From: Metridium senile
Taxonomy: Eukaryota; Cnidaria; Anthozoa; Actiniaria; Metridiidae
Assembly: GCA_949775045.1 (NCBI GenBank)
Contig: OX459102.1
Location: 5,324,185-5,388,184 of the forward strand
DNA: 64,000 nucleotides
Direction: 5' to 3'
Positions 1-24,540 of this stretch are shown here, piece after piece. The position numbers and the translations under genes were made by a program. Numbering within the stretch: the first letter of the stretch is position 1; each line of letters begins with the position of its first letter. Below the pieces are notes generated by a model. The model saw nothing but the letters and a program-made list of their open reading frames with translations. It made no database searches and was not told where the DNA came from.

Positions 1-13169
<13,169 letters not shown>

Positions 13170-13809
13170 TTTGAAGAAACAGAATACTTAAATTAACTTA
13201 TAGATATAAATTATATTCTTATGTTGCAAATAGAATTAATAGGAAAGAGAAAACCAAGCAAAGAGTTTGGCAAGAGTTGAGCACTCCTGCTCGCCGCCAT
13301 ATTGAATTTACACGTGAAACCGCTGACAAGAAAATGTTGCGCACTTTCCCGCTAAAACCACAGGCAGCCCAAATAATCGACTTATGCCGAGTTTTTTAAA
13401 AAAATAATAAAAAGAAGAGATCGAATCGAAAAATGGCATTCAATTTTAATAATTATTATTCTTGAATGGCTAGCTTTGTATTCACGTTGAAACAAAATGG
13501 AGTTTTAACATGAAATTACCTTATTTTAGGCCGATAATTGAGGAAAATGCACATGCAACTCGGACAACCCAGGGCAAAAATCGGAGTAATGCAAAATAAT
13601 TTTCGCTTAAAAAAATACCTATTGTCAGCGGTCTCTCTCGCAACGCGTATAAAAGAGATTAGCTCACTCCACACAGCACTCGTAAACTTCGAGCCCGTTG
13701 AAACATGCAGAACAAATCATGGCTGATCCACAAGTTCCGAAAAACAGAGTCATACAGGCACAAGGGGTTATAGCGTAGGAAAATGCCCAAGCGGACGCAC
13801 AAGTAGCCT

Positions 13810-14055
13810 CAATCTCGTACCCAGCGCCCGCGTTACTTTTGGTCTGCGACAAAGAACGTGAGCTCTGGCATAAACCGTTTCTAGCAAAGTCCAGGATTTA
13901 TTGGACTTCCTATGTTACAGCGCATGCGTTAGCTAAATTACGCCCATCAGTTTGAAAATGCATGGGCCAATCAAATTCGCTCAGAAACGGTTTATGCCAG
14001 GGCTCACGTTCTTTGTCGCAGACCAAAGGTAACGTGGGCGCTGGGTACGAGGTTG
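13810..14055. mobile_element. 246-bp MITE with 9-bp target duplication
   Basis: The ends CAATCTCGTACCCAGCGCCC and its near complement give arms of about 80 bp. AAGTAGCCT lies directly outside both ends (13801-13809 and 14056-14064). A 9-bp duplication is typical of Mutator-like elements (family knowledge). The end sequence matches that of the 84-bp element at 16329. Confidence 0.85.
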
Positions 14056-14632
14056 AAGTAGCCTGCGTAAACAGACACATCTCCCGCCAACAAGAAGAGC
14101 CCTTCGCCCAGTATGTAAGGCCGCTCTTTCCATGGCCAGCTCTCACCTACTACCAGAATAACATAAAATATGACTTATATTCTGTTGCCTACTATATGAC
14201 TGAATGTAACTCCTTTGCCCTAGCTCGAATAAAGACTGTCCGCTGATTGAATATGTTTGTCTTTGTTGTTCTTACTCTCGTTTCACAGCCCGCGTAATTA
14301 TGACGTCACTGATATTAAAAGAAGAAGAAAAATGAATGTATGTCCTTGATTTTATTTTCTACACTACTTCGTCACACACTAAGTCGTTCAAACTTCTTGA
14401 CCTCCCTTAAAATCACTCATGTGATGGGCGTATCCTCTTTAAATATATTTTATCATTATTATCATTATTATTATTAGCACTTTTCACTAGTAACGTTTTG
14501 TTCGGATTTCTTTTAGGCGGCTATTACACCGGCTTAAGGGAACGGGACTCTTTTATTTTATTTTTTTTATTCTCAGATGGCAGCCTTAATTGAAAGGAAT
14601 CTTATTTCCTTTACGGCCGACTACCGGGGCCA

Positions 14633-14829
14633 AGGCTGTCATCTCCCGGGTGACTCCATTTTCCTTTTTGTCATTTTAGCCATATGCCAAACAACCGAAG
14701 CTTGAAGTAAAGTTCCACCCATGGGAGATCACAGAGCGCTTCGATCCTAGATCAGTTATGCCGAACACGTACGGTAGTATGGCGGGGTTTTGTCTGAATT
14801 AAGGTGGGGAGTCACGGGAGATGACAGCC
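14633..14829. repeat. Inverted repeat GGCTGTCATCTCCCG / CGGGAGATGACAGCC
   Basis: About 22 bp on each side with roughly 150 bp between. It lies 160-350 bp upstream of the reverse transcriptase relic and may be an inverted terminus of that element, which would suit a DIRS-type retroelement. That link is inference. Confidence 0.5.
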
Positions 14830-14989
14830 GGCAACAGCCATATACACCCCGATTTTGTGTCAGAAGTGTTCTGTGGGCAGGCACTTGCTGACCCAAGTAT
14901 ATGTTAAACTTCTGCAATCCTGAAAACTTCGTGGCAGGCGGGCTACACGCGCACGTAGTCGAATGGAGCCAATTAGCAGAATAAGTATC

Positions 14990-15632
14990 TAGCTAGTTAC
15001 CCTCAGGCCTCGGAGGTCCTCGGCTGGATTCGTGACAGAGTGAATATATATAGGATTGCTTTAATCCTTCAAGGGAATCTACTAAGAAAGCTAGAGAGTA
15101 TGATTGCCCACTTGAACCCCCCTCCAGAATGTTTGGTAACCACCCCGGTCCACATGTAAGCCATTCACAGAATTCATCTCACAGACCATCTTAGCAAGGC
15201 TTCGATCGGGTGCAATATCACTCTGGGGCAGAGTAGGTCAAGTTAAACCCCCGCACCTTGTCATACCACTAACCGTGGAGCCCACGAAGCCTAGGCTGTG
15301 TAACGACAATCGTTTCCTCAATCTTTGGATATCAGATCGGCCATTTAAACTTGACACCTTGAGAGATCTGCGCCTTTACGTGTTGCAATATTTTTACCAA
15401 TCCATCTGCGATGACAAATCGGGATATGACTATGTATTATTTTCAGAGTCCAGCAGAGCATATTTTGGGTTCCAGTGGGCAGGCTGGTACTTTATCAGCG
15501 CGTGCATCCCATTCGAATTCGGATGGAACACATCAGCGTACATCTACCACTCTACAGGCTGCATCGTCTCGCATTACTTCCGGCCCTTGGGAATTCTCTG
15601 TTCTCGTAGAATGCATGTTTGAAGTTTTATAG
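14990..15632 (+). pseudogene. Decayed reverse transcriptase fragment, possibly DIRS/Ngaro-type
   Basis: From about 15187 one plus-strand frame reads ILARLRSGAISLWGRVGQ, then VEPTKPRLCNDNRFLNLW, then DDKSGYDYV, FGFQWAGWYF and SAYIYH before decaying near 15622. An earlier block at about 15075-15130 reads ESMIAHLNPPPEC in a continuous sense but with stops around it. This order of motifs (KPRLCND, DDKSGYD, GWYF) recurs in reverse transcriptases of animal retroelements. The tyrosine-recombinase class is my best guess. There is no recombinase, RNase H or intact terminus in view. Confidence 0.65.
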
Positions 15633-16255
15633 TGGCAGCTTTTTCTTCTAGCTTTTAAATAGAAAAGTCTATACTGTGATCTTAAATTCTGTTGCTGTTT
15701 TGTTCCCTTATGCCTACTTTTAGTTGCATCAAACGGAAATGCTACAATAAAAAGAAGAATAACAAAATAACAACCAAAAAACTTACAAGAAAAAAGTACA
15801 TGTCCTGACCGGTCCGACCGGGCCAAAATATCGGTCCGGACATTGTATGCATCGCATGCAAGTTGCATCAAAGACATCCCACAGCTCATTTTGTAGTGAT
15901 TGCTTGTGATACTGATACCCGACCTTTTGACTCCCATTTGGTAATTGCTCTGTTTTCTGTGCATTTACGCATAATTATACACCGTTTCCAAGAAACTTTG
16001 TCACCCGTGAAGTGAAAAGCCTACAAGCTAGTAGCGCAGGGGACTATGGGTAACCTATGTAAATTTTATGAGGACTAAGGGATTTCGTGGCCACATTGCT
16101 ACACTTGTCAATCTGTAATTAAGAAATGGCCGTTTTGACTTATCAAACAACAAGAAAGGCGTTCCGAATGCACATTTATTTTCTGAATTGCTCCCATGAT
16201 CCTTTGCGCCAATAGCTTGTTTGCTTTTCGACAAATGACAAACAATCTCGTTAAG

Positions 16256-16277
16256 TTAGCCTCCTCCGCAGGCAACT
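16256..16277. mobile_element. Solitary end of the TAGCCTCCTCC element family
   Basis: TTAGCCTCCTCCGCAGGCAAC matches the terminal repeat of the complete copy at 37885-39297. No matching second end is seen nearby. Confidence 0.6.
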
Positions 16278-16328
16278 CCTGAGTCCGAGAGTTAGTTTAA
16301 TTTCGTGAGTTTGGGGTTCCTGTGTTGA

Positions 16329-16412
16329 CATCCTCGTTCCCAGGGCCCTGTCCCTTCGATTTTGGGTGATCCCACCCAAAAGCGAAGGGAGAGGGCCCTG
16401 GGAACGAGGTTG
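16329..16412. mobile_element. 84-bp palindromic MITE with 9-bp target duplication
   Basis: It is almost entirely two arms carrying CCTCGTTCCCAGGGCCCT and its complement around a short loop that itself contains TTTTGGGTG/CACCCAAAA. CTGTGTTGA lies directly outside both ends (16320-16328 and 16413-16421). Its end CAACCTCGTTCCCAG resembles that of the element at 13810. Confidence 0.85.
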
Positions 16413-16854
16413 CTGTGTTGAAAATTCGAAGACGACGAAGCCTGGTGAAGGAAGGGAAATGAGCAGCCTGCAAAACAGGCGTTCTTTCGGGTTTTGGGAA
16501 AAAATCGGGTTTTGATCACTAAACTCCACATTTCGCGCGGTCAAAAAAGTAACACAGTAAGACTAAAATCCTTAATTCTCCAAAAAGCCAAAAGAACGCC
16601 TGCTCTGCAGTTGTAAATTGGTTGTAAATACTGAGTGTAGCTTTAGTATGCGTGGACATTACAGAAGAACTTCATAAACAAGTGATTGTTATAAACAAGA
16701 GGGTATAATCGTTTTTTTTTTATAGCTCAATAAACCGAAAACGTTTAGTTAAAACATTCCTCTGTATTTCGTCGAATCCATCATGAAACTAGCGTTGCGT
16801 GCATTTTGTACAATATACCCGCGAACGTCCTTAAGTAACTTTCTTAACTTTTCA

Positions 16855-16995
16855 GGCACTTGCTACCCCTATACACATGTGGATTTTTGCGAGGGAAGAA
16901 AACGTACGCATAATCCGGAGAAAAAAAAAAAACTCTGTTCACTTGTCGCCCGAGCCAGGAATCGAATCCAGGTCATAGTGGTGAAAATCCGGCCA
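16855..16995 (-). mobile_element. tRNA-derived SINE fragment
   Basis: On the minus strand the B-box-like GGATTCGATTCC (16969-16958) is followed by a tail containing CAGAGTTTTTT, CTCCGGATTATGC and CACATGTG. A headless copy of the same tail lies at 32683-32803. The A-box side is decayed and no functional tRNA is present. Confidence 0.6.
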
Positions 16996-18156
16996 TCCAT
17001 CCCCCATCCCATCCTACTTTACTTTATATTTTATACATCATATCTAGGCTATATTGTTGTAACTATTTTATTAGTTAACAAATTTGTATTTTAATTTCCC
17101 TTTATTTCATATATCTATCAATGCACCTAATAATACAAACATTGTGATATCCAAATGACTCCCGCCGAGTTCCTTTTTATATTACTCGGGCTAAACCTAC
17201 AATCTTTGACAAAAGATCAGTTTAGCACTGCTGAAATTCTACTACTCCCCACCACACCCCGTCCCCCTAGGCGATGTTTAATTTAGGAGGGATCAGTCCT
17301 TGTTTGGTGCTTATGTGGTTGACCTATCAATGTGCTATAATTTCACACCAACATTGATGTGGGAAGGGGGGTAATAATCTTTATATTTAAAATAAATAAA
17401 GTAGTCACTATGAAATAAAATACTAACATCGTACCAACTACTTTTGACAAAGATTGTAGATATAGCATGTGATATCTAGTTTCGTGGCTAACATGAGGTG
17501 TATTCTTGTATATATTTATATATATATTCTGTATTTAGTAGAGCCCGTTATAAAGTAGGGAATGTACATATCAATAAACAATAAAAATACCACATGATTT
17601 CCTCTACTATTTTACAGTCCAATTTATAGTGCATGTAGTGCGTTTCCAAATAATAATTATAATATATATTCCTTTTTTTTTTCTATCTCGGACAGCTCTT
17701 TGCTAATGTGTAGTACGTACTATCGCTGCCATTGGTCCTTTTAATACTAGAGGACGAACAAATCGTCTCAACAGACAAATCGTCGGTAAATCTATTCGAT
17801 TAATTCTAACTAAACAAAACCATATCAATATCTCCTAAACAAAGTGGTCGTTCCTGCCCTCTTCCATATATGGGATAACCATCCATATATGTAATTAAAG
17901 TATAAAGAAATTCACAACTATTTGAATATATAGATGAAAATACAATAGCTTAATTAAACTATATTGTGCCCACCTTTTGGCTGAAATAAACAACGGACGT
18001 CAAAAAAAAAAAAAAATTGAAATGTCAGACGACTTCGTGTCTTCGTCTCAAAATGTGTTCTTCTCGTTTTCACATCAAACGAAATGTCCGTCATAAGACG
18101 ATTTGTTCATCCAGACGGTTAGTCCGTCCTCTGTTGTGAAAACGGCTATTGATTGG
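16996..18156. other. Intergenic and 3' flank of the MFSD6-like gene
   Basis: AT-rich and without coding signal. A small inverted repeat built on CTACAATCTTTGACAAAAG pairs 17197-17216 with 17441-17460. The last part is presumably 3' untranslated sequence of the minus-strand transporter. Confidence 0.5.
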
Positions 18157-19071
18157 TCAATAATCTGCCTTCTTTTTAATAAGCTCGCCATCATCATCAC
18201 TCTCATCTTCGTTTGGGACAGACTTATAGTTTTGGTCATCAAGGTTATCAAAATGGCGAGTAATGGCATGTCGACACAATGAAAACAACAACAGGGCAAA
18301 GCTGATTCCTGAGAATACCAAGAATGTACAGGCCCCGCCCACATGCTCGAACAGGACACCAGCCATGATAGGACCACATCCAAAACCGACACCATAGTAC
18401 AAACATTGGTATACACCTAGAAGATACGAGAAAAAAGATGTCTTAACAAGCTTTCTGTTAAAAGGTATATTTCACGTTACCACCGATTACTAAGCGCCCA
18501 ACAGAGTTTGTTGAGGGAGTTGGCGATTCTTTTCCGTCAATCAAACACAATTTGTCTAGACATTTTACAAACAAGTCATCAACGACAGTTCAATGAAGAA
18601 TCATTTTTTTCCCGGACCTAAAGATATATTTTATAGGTATCAGACTGTTCAAACTAAATAAGTTTCATGTCTTTCAGAGACAATTGTATTTTTGGCTCAA
18701 TTTTCACTTTAAAATAACATTTCTACCTGTTTTATGTTTACATCGACCACTGTTTATAGTTCACGTAATTAGTGGTCTAGACAAATTGTGTTTAATTGAA
18801 GGAAGAGTATCGCCATCTCTGCACAAAAACTGGCTGGTTTTACTTGGAACAGTTCTTCTCGTAATTCATAATAATTAATTAAACTTCTATCGTGCGAAAT
18901 TTTCCATTAACCGCGCATTACATTAACTCATAATAATTTATATATTCAATCTATGCGCATAGCTAGATTGAATATATAGAATTGTACATGAATAATTTCT
19001 TATATTATTGATAAAAACTATCAATAAATGCTTAAAAAGAATTATGTATATTTGATAACAATTAATAACAA

Positions 19072-19153
<82 letters not shown>

Positions 19154-20995
19154 CGACTTAAAACTATTCAAATTTATACAATTAAAAAGCTTTGATAAAT
19201 AAATAAGCCTTCAAGCTAGCATTTCTTAAAAGTCCTAATACATGCTACACATCCCTAATTAAATAGGTAAATTATTCCAAAGTTTTTGGGCCGCCACATG
19301 AAATGACCGGTCTTTCTTCTCAATTCAGCAATTCCCTATATATTCCCCATCTTTTCCCCTCAACTCTCAGTACATTAAAGCATGCTTCCTATCACAAATA
19401 TGCTTACCTTGAACAGTAGCTGTAAGATGTGGAGGAGTATTATTACCAAGATAGACGACAAAGCTGGAATAGGCCAATGGAAACACTATGTATTGTACAA
19501 TCTCAGGTACGATGGCGAACCAGGGGTTGGTCATGACAGCATATGACAGGAAACTGATAATATATAGTAGAAGAGCCACATGGAGAGTATTGATAGGACC
19601 AAAGAACGACAATGCTCGTCCTGATAACTTGTATGATATAGACGACACAATGTCCCTTAGAACAATGACTACAGCTATGACAACGGCGGAGTCCTTTGGA
19701 CTCAGGTCAGTAAGATACCAGAAGATGAATGTATAGTGTACAGCACTTAGACCGCCGGCAAAGAAAGACAACACCAGAATAGTGAAGGTCTTGAAGGTGA
19801 AGATGACGTCGAACAATGTCTTGTCCTTATCAGGATGATCCTCTTCCTTGCACTCTATTCCATCTTCGTAATCTCCTTTGAACTTTATAGAATAGCCAAA
19901 GATCATGGAAAAAGCGCTGTATGCGGCTAAAGGATACAACGAATACTCATAGTTGTCCACCAGCTTGTCGCATATATGTAACGGGTAGCTACGGATCAGA
20001 AGTAGTATAGTTGGAGCAAGAAATATTTTACCAACTTGCATCCACAGGGCGACGTCCCCATAGTTAGATTTATCTCCTCCCATCTTCTCTAGTACACACA
20101 TATCTGCCAAACTCCTCAGTGGTCCTCCCATAAACTCACCGATTATTAGAAGGATAAGAAGAGTCAGGAATATCGTGACAAGCGTATCATGGCTTTCTTT
20201 TGGTGTTTTCTTATGTGGCTTGGATGGTTTCGGTTCTTTTGGCTTGATTTTCACATTTTCCGAATCCTCTTTTACTTTTTCTCGTTTGCCAGCGATTTCA
20301 GAGCGCTTTCCATAGGTTCTCCTGTAAAACTCAAAGATTCCAAGATTCTCCGAGGTATCCTTGCCATCAAAAAGTTCTTTGGCAGTGGAACGTCTCTCAC
20401 GTTTTCTCAGAAACCCGTCCAAGTAATTTGGGTGCTGATTTTTTGCCAGGCTCCCGTTTCTTTGATAGTAAACAACTTGAATTGATGGTACTTTTGAGCC
20501 GTTGCGTTCAATATCTATGATGGTATGAGGAAGGAATGTTTTGACTGATCCCTGTGGATTTCCACTTTCTAATGGCATTCCCAATGGGTCAGTGACTGGT
20601 TCTTCAGTTAAGTCAATATCACAGACTGGATATTCAACTCTTGGTATTAAACAAAGCAGTGGTATTATCATATTGGCAACAAGACTAATAAGAAAAAGTG
20701 TCCTTCGTTTTTTCATCTTGTCAGCAACAACCCCAAGGAAGAATGCTCCTCCTCCACGGATAAACGGTGGAAGACCTGCCAATATTCCAGCATAGCTTGC
20801 TGGCAAGCCAACTTGTTTGAAGTACAGAGGCATGTAGACAACCTTTAGACTAAATGAAGACAAGGCAAAGAAGTAGAAAAGTTTAAGGGTTATAAGTGGG
20901 TTTTTGGCCATATAACTCTGCATATTGTCCTTGGCTTCAAAAAGTTGTCCCATGGCCCTCTCCATGGAGTATTTTGGCTTCTCTTTGTCTTCCAT
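18157..20995 (-). CDS. MFSD6: Major facilitator superfamily transporter, MFSD6-like
   Basis: Two coding exons, 20995-19408 and 18416-18157, join in phase 1 (GTT CAA G, then GT GTA TAC) to give 615 residues. About twelve hydrophobic segments fit the superfamily. The first three lie near residues 36-56, 67-90 and 100-118, with a motif A-like GVVADKMKKRRTLFL after the second. A hydrophilic loop of about 150 residues (120-268) with N-x-S sites at N165 and N180 follows, then GEFMGGPLRSLAD in the next membrane segment. This layout, with a long loop early in the chain, is that of MFSD6 (family knowledge). It is predicted to be a polytopic membrane protein; the substrate cannot be told. A UTR acceptor may lie at 21049, leaving an untranslated exon upstream. 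The C-terminus is acidic then lysine-rich (DESDDDGELIKKK). Confidence 0.88.
19072..19151. repeat. AAT microsatellite in the MFSD6-like intron
   Basis: About 26 uninterrupted AAT units. The poly-tyrosine frame over it is an artefact. Confidence 0.95.
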
Positions 20996-22145
20996 TGTTG
21001 GGCTGTCTGTTGTTATTCAGGAAACTGTTGCTAGAGCTTGTACTGCATCTAAAAACATGAAAAATGTGTGTTAATTTTAACTCACTCATTTGAAAATGCA
21101 AACTTTTTCAGCACTTGTCTGCAAATTTGGCAAAACTGGAGTTGGGCGTCTTTATTAAAAAAACGTGAAGGACTAACCACAAGCAGCGAAAAATCATCGC
21201 CTGACAAAATGGTCAAAAACGTTATTTAAGGCTTTAATTATTAACGATTAAATTGGCTTGCCATGAAATGAATGTGTTAATATATATCTATTTTGTAATT
21301 TTATTGGTGATTGTTGTCAGATAATGAGTTTGGGCTGCCTGTGCTCTAACCCTTTGCAAATGTAATATAATACAAAGGGAGCACATTCTCCTCAATGTTA
21401 TTTTAAGGCGGTGCATGTTCCCATGTTCCCATGTTCCCTTGATCTTTTTGCTTTTTATCCCTTGTTCTTCATAAGTAAAATAACTATTTCCCTGAAATGT
21501 GATACCTTATGATCCCATTATCCCAAAAAACTATTGTTTTATCATATCTTTTGCTCCGTTGTTCCCTGAAAATAATTTGGCAGTATCCCTTGTTCCCTTA
21601 AAATAAATGCGCTTGGTCCCTTCAGTTGTTGCCTAAAACCCCTAGTAGCTTCTCTAACCTGACCTGTGGGAAAAGTTTTTGTTACATATGTAAGTTATAG
21701 TTACATATGTAACTTATACTTATGCAACTATAAAAGAAATAAAAACCTTAAAACGAAAATAGTTTCCGCATACGTACTTATTTCCTTATATCAAGTATTG
21801 AATTTATCGGAAAAAGGATTGTCATATCAATAATTTTAATATCAATTTAGTTATATATTAATATCAATAAATTTAAGCAAAAGGCCTATTGCTAACCGTC
21901 AAAGGAAACCCCTGAATTTTCGAACGTTTAGACGGTAAAATTAGGCCGATGACGAAAGTACATGGGTGAAATTTTACACAGATATCATGTGACCGCTGTA
22001 TAATGAAACGACCTTATAATATGTCCATTTGAAATCTTGCTCATGCAACTACCTTTCACCAAGCAAAGTTTAAGGTGCATCTGTGAGCTAGAGCGTATAT
22101 ATATCTAGAAAATACTATAGTTATCTAAGCTTGCGTGCATTTGAA
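20996..22145. other. Upstream region of the MFSD6-like gene
   Basis: No ORF of interest. Holds TTTGGGCTGCCTGTG at about 21329-21343, a motif also found 190 bp upstream of Gemin3, and repeated TGTTCCC at 21417-21440. Promoter elements cannot be assigned. Confidence 0.4.
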
Positions 22146-22444
22146 CAACACAGCGGTTAAACGACTACGCATGCGTGGCAAAATCTTCACAGCGGTAAAT
22201 TTGCCATTGTAAACATTAGGAATTTCGTACTACAGCTTTTTTCTACAAGTCGTTTTATAAGAAATTCCTTGAATATATAAGCTTGAAGATTCGTGTACAT
22301 AACCTTTGTTATATTGTGCAGCTACCATTACTTTAATCTTTTGTATTTTTGTTTATATTTCGAGAAAAAAGCGATGAAAGTCGTACACTCAGATTTGTGT
22401 GCTGTTTTTTTTCGCACATGCGTGGTCGTTTGACCGCTGTGTTG
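22146..22444. mobile_element. Fold-back element with CAACACAGCGG ends
   Basis: CAACACAGCGGTTAAACGAC and the complement of CAACACAGCGGTCAAACGAC form the ends; GCATGCGTGG/CCACGCATG continues the pairing. No clear target duplication and no coding content. Confidence 0.65.
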
Positions 22445-22849
22445 CGTGGAAAGGCATGAATCGTTGATTATTTCTTTCATAATTAGAAAACCTGCTGCAT
22501 TTGCTTTGTGTAGGACCGTGCTACAAATAAATACTGTGCTTCGCTATGATATATGTCAACATACATGCAAAACAACAAAATTATTTTATTTGCCAACTAC
22601 AACTATTTTAGTCGAAGAAAAACATGGAGAATAAGCTTATAATGTATGAATTTAATTTGATATTGAACGAATGTAATATGTTTTGATAGGATTGACTCGG
22701 GTCATTAAGAGATAATGGACTAACGCATTCTGCACAGTTAATATTCGCCATTGGCATTCTACTCGAGAGCGCGTGGTTTAGTATAATAGTTTTCTTATTT
22801 CCTCCTTTTTAATGCTGAAACAGTTTCCTTCCTAGCTTCCTCCTTTTTA

Positions 22850-23000
22850 ATTCTGAATCAGTTTCCTTCCTTCCTTTTTTCCTTCCTTCCTTCCTTCCTT
22901 CCTTATTTCCTGCTTTCGTTCTCTCTCTCTCTCTTCCTTTCCTTTCCTTTCCTTTGTTCTCTGTTTCTTTTTTGCTTTCCTTCCTTTGTTCACTTATTCT
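22850..23000. repeat. CCTT/CT-rich tract
   Basis: CCTT, CT and CCTTT repeats. The lysine/glutamate-rich antisense frame is an artefact. Confidence 0.85.
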
Positions 23001-23191
23001 TCGTTTTAATTTACTAGTTCTGATCAAGTCTTTTTGATTGGCTGGGTTTGAATGGTAGCTGAGAAAATTGTTAAAACTAAGCTGGTAAAAGAAATGGGCA
23101 ATTCCACTACTGAATGTTCCGACTAAATAGGCAATTCAAAACACAAACAAATATCCCCTGAAATTTTTCTGGAAATCGAACTAATATGTAC

Positions 23192-23338
23192 AATACAGAT
23201 ACATGGAAAAAACATTATTTGCCCTTGGCGGAACTTGAACCCACGGTTGGGCTTTCCAGTCCGATGTGTTAGCCGAAACCCGGCCTGGGGCTCACTTCCA
23301 GCCAAGGGCATATGATATTTTTCTCATGTATCTGTATT
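23192..23338 (-). mobile_element. Fold-back element around a tRNA-like core
   Basis: Outer arms AATACAGATACATG and CATGTATCTGTATT enclose a minus-strand 89-nt sequence (23309-23221). This has a perfect 7-bp acceptor-like stem GCCCTTG/CAAGGGC, a B-box-like GGGTTCAAGTTCC and an anticodon-loop-like CTGGAAA. The D arm and anticodon stem do not pair well, so it is not scored as a functional tRNA. Confidence 0.55.
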
Positions 23339-24282
23339 TCACTTATACACCGAACGCATTTCAATTCATTAATATGTGCAATGTTCAGATCTAAAACAAT
23401 TAATTAAGATGGTCTCATGACTCAGGGCGAAAACAAAAATAGAAAATATATCTTAAACCTGAAAAAAAAAAAAACACGAAATCTTCGGCAACGTGGCCAA
23501 TGTACAATTGTTTTCTACCAAAAATCAACACTGAACGTTTTAAAAAAAAACTTGTATTAATAGATGCTTTTTTAATAGATATTTATAATATTATGTATTG
23601 ATTGTTTTTGTATACATTATTACTAGATTTGTCATTGTTATTATCATTATTATAAACGCTGCACGTCTGCTACTACAGAGCTTTTTGTAATTACGATTAT
23701 CATTATTACTCTAAGATTTATCGTTCTGATATGAATGGCAGAATCAACGCTGTGGCTTATAAAACACATTTCTTGGTTCGATTCGAATTCTATAGAAGGA
23801 AAATTCCCAAATAAATGTACATGTACGTAGAAATATACAATCTGGAGTACTTTCCATTCAACAAAAAAATTAAACGGTTTGAAAATCTGAAAATGTCCGG
23901 TGTTGCATTCAACACATTTCCGGTTCCATAAACTTAATGTACTATAAATTTGATTAATTATATATTACTTGTGACAAAATGGCGGCAGTTGAGGGTCAGG
24001 GAAAGTAAGAACTAGGCAAACTAACCACAGTTTTCGAAAATTGTTTCAGGAACTGTATTTTCCATATGCATTTCCACCCAGAATTTCCGATTTTTGGAGT
24101 TAAAATAACAGAGTGTGTAGCGTTAAAAGCTCTAAAAGTGTCCATCTGTTTTGGTAATGTCAAGTGTACACGTCTGTTCATTGGAAACATCTTCAAAGGC
24201 TGCTTTCCTCGCCCTTTTACCTAAATTAGTTTATATACATCAAAACCACAAATATATCTTAACATATATAAAAAAATAAATA

Positions 24283-24500
24283 GAAACTAGCGAGTAAACT
24301 AGTATAGGCTGCGTCGGTGCTTGATATAAACGATAGGTAATAGAATGAAATTTGTAACACCGTGAAAAATCGAAATAAAAACTAGCGAGTAAACTAGTAT
24401 AGGCTGCGTCGGTGTTTGATATAAACGATAGGTAATATAATGAAATTTGTAACACCTTAAAAAATGTTGACTTAACTTTACTGACGTTTCGAGATTTAGC
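24283..24500. repeat. Two tandem copies of the dispersed repeat seen at 11696
   Basis: CTAGCGAGTAAACTAGTATA to GAAATTTGTAACACC occurs at 24287-24363 and 24378-24454, followed by TTTACTGACGTTTCGAGATT. The small antisense frame here matches the one at 11403-11771 because the DNA repeat is shared. Confidence 0.7.
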
Positions 24501-24540
24501 CTTTCGTTGGAGTAAAAAAGATATGTATAAAAAGGTAACT

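Noticed and set aside
19488..20795. Plus-strand frames of 82-98 codons
   Set aside because: Antisense shadows of the MFSD6-like exon.
23221..23309. Functional tRNA-Ser (GGA-like anticodon loop)
   Set aside because: D arm and anticodon stem do not pair; kept only as tRNA-like.
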